64,000 nucleotides of DNA from Belliella calami (GTDB lineage: Bacteria; Bacteroidota; Bacteroidia; Cytophagales; Cyclobacteriaceae): positions 1 through 64,000 of the forward strand of contig NZ_JAKZGS010000017.1 in assembly GCF_022549695.1 (NCBI RefSeq), written 5' to 3'. The number at the start of each line of letters is the position of its first letter. Within the stretch, counting starts at the first letter, position 1. The translations under genes and the position numbers were made by a program. The notes beneath the pieces are model-generated. The model worked only from the letters and a program-made list of their open reading frames with translations. It searched no databases and was not told where the DNA came from. Of the stretch, positions 60,149 through 64,000 are shown piece by piece.

Positions 60149-60550
60149 ATGAAAAAGGATATTGATTTTCATCCAGTCACAGGTGTGAAATTAGCCATTG
60201 CAAAAGAAGAAGTAAATGGCCAAACTGAATGGTCGGTTTATATCATCAATTTGAACTTGATAGAATTGAATACTGTCATGATCACTTCCAAAGGTTACGG
60301 AATAATTGATGGAGAAAAAAAGAAAACCTCGACTTTGCGTCACATGATTCAAGAACTAGGATCAGAGTCAGTAGCGAAAATAGAACCTATCGATCCAGCT
60401 GTGTTTGCATTGAACAATGAGTTTTGGGTTAGTTATTATATTTTAGATCAGATTTTCGACAAAAAGTTTATATTTACAGAAGGCAGCATGGATCCTTCGA
60501 ATATCCGCATGATTCCTGAGCTTGGTCTCGAAGGTGTATTGCATAGATGA
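60149..60550 (+). CDS. Conserved hypothetical protein
   Basis: A 133-residue soluble protein (MKKDIDFHPVTGVKLAIAKE, WSVYIINLNLIELNTVMITS, KGYGIIDGEKKKTSTLRHMI). It appears to be a Bacteroidota-specific family; I cannot assign a function. It lies between lipB and the exonuclease gene and ends one base before the latter's first ATG, so the three may be cotranscribed. Confidence 0.78.
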   Translation: MKKDIDFHPVTGVKLAIAKEEVNGQTEWSVYIINLNLIELNTVMITSKGYGIIDGEKKKTSTLRHMIQELGSESVAKIEPIDPAVFALNNEFWVSYYILDQIFDKKFIFTEGSMDPSNIRMIPELGLEGVLHR

Positions 60551-60551
60551 T

Positions 60552-61295
60552 ATGAACATGAATAATTTTTTGAGTGACTTGAGTGATATCCTGTTTTTGG
60601 ATATAGAAACAGCTTCTTCTGAACCTTCTTTTGATGCACTACCTGAGAGAATTCAAGAAGAATGGATCAAAAAGGAAAAGATCATAAAAAAATCAGATGA
60701 AGAAATCGAATCTGGGAGTCTATTTTTTGAGAAGGCTGGAATATACGCTGAGTTCGGCAAGGTCATTTGCGTAGGTGTAGGATATTTCAAATTTGATAAG
60801 GAAACTGAAGGGCTGAGCTTCAGGACAAAAAGTTTTGCGTCGGACTCCGAATATGATGCTCTATTTGAATTTTCTGATTTGTTGCGAAAAAAGCAATGGA
60901 TTCTTTGCGCACATAATGGAAAGGAATTTGATTTTCCCTACCTCTCCAGAAGGATTTTGATAAATAGAATTCCATTGCCTGAACCACTTCAGATGGCCGG
61001 CAAAAAGCCTTGGGAAATTCGTCATTTGGATACTTTGGAATTGTGGAAGTTCGGTGATTATAAGCATTACACACGTTTGGAACTTTTGGCAGCTGTTTTT
61101 GACATTCCCACTTCCAAAGAAGGGATTGATGGTTCCCAAGTGAATGATGCTTATTACAACCAAAATGACCTCCAAGCTATTCGTGAATATTGTCTCAGAG
61201 ATGTCTTGGTGACAGCACAGATTTATTTGGCTTTCCAAGGTTTACCACCGGAAATTGAGTTTGAAATTATCAATTTGGATATTGAGCAGGAGTGA
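60552..61295 (+). CDS. DEDD-type 3'-5' exonuclease (ribonuclease H-like, PolB-like)
   Basis: A 247-residue protein with exonuclease motifs Exo I (LFLDIETA, Asp17 and Glu19), Exo II (LCAHNGKEFDFPYLSRR) and Exo III (IREYCLRDVLVTAQIY). The family is the predicted PolB-like 3'-5' exonucleases of bacteria; the substrate is unknown. Starts at the ATG at 60552 (MNMNNFLSDLSDILF); an upstream in-frame start at 60522 would overlap the preceding gene by 29 bp and is less likely. Confidence 0.85.
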   Translation: MNMNNFLSDLSDILFLDIETASSEPSFDALPERIQEEWIKKEKIIKKSDEEIESGSLFFEKAGIYAEFGKVICVGVGYFKFDKETEGLSFRTKSFASDSEYDALFEFSDLLRKKQWILCAHNGKEFDFPYLSRRILINRIPLPEPLQMAGKKPWEIRHLDTLELWKFGDYKHYTRLELLAAVFDIPTSKEGIDGSQVNDAYYNQNDLQAIREYCLRDVLVTAQIYLAFQGLPPEIEFEIINLDIEQE

Positions 61296-61336
61296 TTTGA
61301 TATTCATTTTTTACCATTCTGTCTACTAATAAGATC

Positions 61337-61680
61337 CATGTTATTTCAAAATTGTATTCATGTTATTTCAAAATTCAATCCGTGTTATTTCAAAATTGAC
61401 ACTATGTTATTTCAAAATTTAATCTGTTAAATCTCAAAGTTTGGAGTCTATTAATGTGATAATTCTCCTTAGGATTTTTTTAAGATTGTGGATAGTCAAT
61501 TTTGTGCCTTACGAGGTGTGAATTCAAAATTGTTATTCTGTAATCGCAAGATTTAAGCTGTGTTAATTCAAAATAAATAGCATGTAAATTCAAAATTCAG
61601 TTTGTGTAATTTCAAAATTTTAGTCATGTAATTTCAAAATTAAACTTGTGTAATTTCAAAATTGATGTTAATTTTGAAAT
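61337..61680. repeat. Array of about 12 degenerate AT-rich repeats, core TGT(T/A)ATTTCAAAATT
   Basis: Clear copies begin near 61337, 61359, 61381, 61403, 61581, 61602, 61625 and 61646, with weaker ones near 61424, 61516, 61538 and 61558. The period is about 22 bp in the dense parts. The spacers of 5-9 bp vary. The last copy is followed by its own inverse, AATTTTGAAAT (61670-61680), giving a hairpin directly before the ATPase start codon at 61688. Two sub-blocks use TTATTTCA and TAATTTCA respectively. Confidence 0.88.
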
Positions 61681-61687
61681 AAAAATA

Positions 61688-62851
61688 ATGCTGATTAATA
61701 GGAGGATATATGATGCAGTAAAGGCAATGATACCAAAGTATCCCATCATCGATTTGACTGGTCCAAGGCAGTCGGGCAAGACTACTTTGTTGAAAGATTT
61801 GTTTCAAGGGTATCGGTATATTAGTCTTGAGAATCCTGACTATAGAAATTTTGCTGAGAAAGATCCAAATGGTTTTTTGGAAGAATATGATCATCAAGTG
61901 ATTTTTGATGAAGTTCAAAGAGTGCCAGCACTTTTTTCATACATCCAAACAAAAGTCGATGATCATCCAGAGAGGATGGGCTCTTATGTGCTTTCGGGTT
62001 CGCAGAATTTTCATTTAATGCAAAATATTACCCAAAGTCTTGCAGGGAGGGTTGCTATTTTTAAACTATTTCCCTTGGATCATTCTGAGCTAAGTTCCGC
62101 AGGTTTATTGCAAGATGAGTTTTTGGATAATTTGGTCAAAGGATATTATCCAGCTATCTATCATAGAGATATTCCGACTAAGATATTTTACTCCAATTAC
62201 ATTCAGACTTATATCAATCGGGATGTGAGTGAATTGATTGCGATAAGAGAAATGCGCTTGTTTCAGAATTTCCTGTCCCTTTGCGCAGCAAGGGCGGGTC
62301 AGTTACTCAACTTAAATGCCTTGGCTAATGAGTGTGGCATCACACAACCTACAGCTAAAGCATGGCTTTCGGCTTTAGAGCAAAGCTTCATTACGTTTCA
62401 GTTGTATCCTTACTATAAGAATTTCAGTAAAAGAACATTGAAAACTCCAAAGCTGTACTTCTATGATACAGGATTGTTATGTCATTTGCTTAAGATTTCA
62501 TCTGTTGAGAAGCTTTTGATTCATCCTATCAAAGGAGCATTATTCGAAAATATGATGATTGCAGAATATGTAAAGCAAATGCATCATTCCAATAATTTGG
62601 AAGACATTTGGTTTTGGAGAGATTCTGGGGGCAATGAAGTTGATTTATTGGTTGATGATGGATTGGATTTCAGTGTTTTTGAATTTAAGGCATCAAAAAC
62701 GATCACCACAGATATGTTTGATGGTTTAAACAAGTTTGAGGAGATTTCAAAAATAGAAAGGATCAAGAAATCATTGGTATATGGAGGTAAAGACAGCCAA
62801 AATCGCTCTGCTGGGAAATTAGTTTCTTGGAGGGATTTTCCTGAATGGTAA
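61688..62851 (+). CDS. AAA ATPase with DUF4143 (AAA_14 family)
   Basis: A 387-residue protein. The ATPase domain has Walker A GPRQSGKTT (residues 25-33) and Walker B VIFDEVQ, followed by SGSQNFHLMQNITQSLAGRV. The C-terminal DUF4143 part has a winged-helix segment (LNALANECGITQPTAKAWLS) and a nuclease-like tail (FENMMIAEYVKQ, WFWRDSGGNEVDLLV, FEFKAS). The function of these ATPases is unknown. The start is placed at ATG 61688, because the preceding in-frame residues are encoded by the upstream repeat. A repeat hairpin lies just before the start. Confidence 0.9.
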   Translation: MLINRRIYDAVKAMIPKYPIIDLTGPRQSGKTTLLKDLFQGYRYISLENPDYRNFAEKDPNGFLEEYDHQVIFDEVQRVPALFSYIQTKVDDHPERMGSYVLSGSQNFHLMQNITQSLAGRVAIFKLFPLDHSELSSAGLLQDEFLDNLVKGYYPAIYHRDIPTKIFYSNYIQTYINRDVSELIAIREMRLFQNFLSLCAARAGQLLNLNALANECGITQPTAKAWLSALEQSFITFQLYPYYKNFSKRTLKTPKLYFYDTGLLCHLLKISSVEKLLIHPIKGALFENMMIAEYVKQMHHSNNLEDIWFWRDSGGNEVDLLVDDGLDFSVFEFKASKTITTDMFDGLNKFEEISKIERIKKSLVYGGKDSQNRSAGKLVSWRDFPEW

Positions 62852-63135
62852 ATCCCTTGTGAGCGATGTTATTAAAATTTTAAATAATCCTAAATGAACC
62901 ATTTTCAAGCATTTTTTTTTATTAACTTTATAGAATTGAAAGAAGAAGAGATGTTTTGAGAATAAAGCAGGAAATTAAGATAGATAATCCCCATTTTTCA
63001 GAAGGCAGAATCATCCACTGCCTCGAATGCTATAAGCACCCCCATTTTCATATCAATCAACCAAAAAAGTCTGGAAGTCCTGAATTCCAGAAATCATTAT
63101 TAACAAATTAAGAAAAATATTAAAAACTCATTTTT

Positions 63136-64000
63136 ATGGGAAGAAAATCAAATAATAGAGCCGGAAAAGGCAAAGCTAAAGGAGGAAAGGTAATGGATGC
63201 CGCCCAGTTAGCTAGAAAAGTATTGAACTTTTTGGATAATCATTTTGGAGAGGAATTCAACTCCAAGCAAATTGTAAAGAAGTTAGAAATCAGAGATTCA
63301 GTGGTCAAAGGCGGTGTAGAACCAATTCTACACAAGCTAGCTGCTGGAGGATCTATATCAAAATCACCTAGAAATTACTTTTCGTCAAATAAAGAGCCTG
63401 AATTTATAGAGGGCGTCGTGGATTTTGTAAACCCTCGGTTTGCTTATATTGTGGCGGATGCCAAGTATAAAGTAGAAGAGGATATCCTGATCAAAGAGGC
63501 AGATTTGAAAAATGCACTTGACGGAGACAGAGTCAGAATCATGGTTTATCCTCTAAAGGGAAATACTGGACGCATGGAAGGTAAAGTCCTCGAGCTTTTA
63601 GAAAGAAGTCGAGACGAGTTTGTTGGGAGAGTTGAGATTTCTCCTCGCTTTGCCTTTGTAGTTCCTGATTTCAAGAAAATGCACCATGATATTTTTGTGC
63701 ATAAAGGAGACCTTGGAGGAGCAGAGCACAATCAGAAAGTTGTGATCAAATTTACAGAATGGAGAGAAGGAGATAAGAATCCTACTGGAAAGGTAACTCG
63801 GGTATTAGGGAAAGCAGGAGAACACGAAGTGGAAATCCATTCGATCATGGCGGAATTTGGACTGCCATTCGAGTACCCAGAAGATGTCACTGCAGAAGCG
63901 GAAGAAATCTCTGAGGAGATTTCTCAAAAAGAAATCAACAGCAGAAAGGATTTTAGAGGGATTACCACCTTTACCATAGATCCAGCAGATGCCAAGGATT
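63136..64000 (+). CDS. rnr: Ribonuclease R (5' part; cut by window end)
   Basis: The first 288 codons of RNase R: basic N-terminus MGRKSNNRAGKGKAKGGK, an HTH-like domain (LARKVLNFLDNHFGEEFNSK), then two cold-shock domains (FIEGVVDFVNPRFAYIVAD, EGKVLELLERSRDEFVGRV with FAFVVPDFKKMHHDIFV) and the start of the RNB catalytic domain (DFRGITTFTIDPADAKD), whose conserved aspartates begin at the window edge. It degrades structured RNA 3'-5'. The rest lies outside the window. Confidence 0.95.
   Translation, partial: MGRKSNNRAGKGKAKGGKVMDAAQLARKVLNFLDNHFGEEFNSKQIVKKLEIRDSVVKGGVEPILHKLAAGGSISKSPRNYFSSNKEPEFIEGVVDFVNPRFAYIVADAKYKVEEDILIKEADLKNALDGDRVRIMVYPLKGNTGRMEGKVLELLERSRDEFVGRVEISPRFAFVVPDFKKMHHDIFVHKGDLGGAEHNQKVVIKFTEWREGDKNPTGKVTRVLGKAGEHEVEIHSIMAEFGLPFEYPEDVTAEAEEISEEISQKEINSRKDFRGITTFTIDPADAKD

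Noticed and set aside
61337-61680. CRISPR array
   Set aside because: Repeats are 14-15 bp and degenerate, spacers only 5-9 bp, and no cas genes are present.

Overview
The window reads as chromosomal DNA of a low-GC Bacteroidota bacterium, most likely a member of the Cytophagales close to Cyclobacteriaceae/Algoriphagus (family placement is inference). The reasons are the gene content: a BT_3928-type membrane protein, DUF1599, the dacA-folP pair, birA/rsfS/ftsH, many SPII lipoproteins, FadL-type and TonB-dependent outer-membrane proteins, a DUF4221-like propeller lipoprotein and a BtuG-like surface propeller beside btuB.

Layout. 0-5.6 kb: a 194-bp tandem repeat, a NamZ-type exo-muramidase, a LolC/E-type permease, a polyprenol-phosphate glycosyltransferase and an ATP-grasp enzyme. 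5.8-7 kb: tRNA-Ser(TGA) followed by a relic of a tyrosine recombinase. 7-37.6 kb: mostly housekeeping genes. These are hemL, an ArsC/Spx-like protein, divergent threonine dehydrogenase and kbl, dacA-folP, DUF1599-BT_3928-aroK, fadL, proS, nfeD-floA, ftsH-rsfS opposite birA, ahcY, several lipoproteins, a short-chain reductase, a flavoprotein with a Tat-like leader, and pyrR-pyrB. Dispersed intergenic repeats fill 9.96-10.36 and 13.1-13.7 kb.

37.6-51.2 kb is the accessory region and the most interesting part. It is a decayed tandem array of double-glycine-leader peptide cassettes. The complete cassette (44.2-49.1 kb) encodes a polytopic membrane protein, a membrane-anchored thioredoxin-like protein, a C39-peptidase ABC exporter, a small HTH protein, a GG-leader peptide, a secreted protein and a small membrane protein. 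Further copies of the HTH-hairpin-peptide module lie at 37.9, 40.4 and 42.9 kb, but their exporter genes are reduced to remnants by deletions at short repeats. Three intact peptide genes share an identical 15-residue leader and differ completely in the mature part. A fourth peptide survives only as a fragment. Each peptide is followed by an intercistronic hairpin and a small membrane or secreted protein, which suggests a bacteriocin-type peptide/immunity system with a shared exporter. An orphan HicB, a VapBC pair and a ParE/RelE-RHH pair sit among or beside the cassettes. A 116-118 bp direct repeat carrying the 3' end of the ATP-PPase gene brackets 39.4-51.2 kb.

51.2-58.6 kb is a cobalamin-uptake locus. 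A cobalamin riboswitch on the minus strand leads into btuB, a BtuG-like propeller lipoprotein and a COG2102-type ATP-PPase. Divergently transcribed genes encode a BtuF-, BtuC- and BtuD-like ABC importer. 58.6-64 kb: low-complexity repeats, yraN, lipB, a conserved hypothetical gene, a DEDD-type exonuclease, an AAA/DUF4143 ATPase preceded by an unusual array of about 12 degenerate AT-rich repeats, and the 5' part of rnr, cut by the window end.
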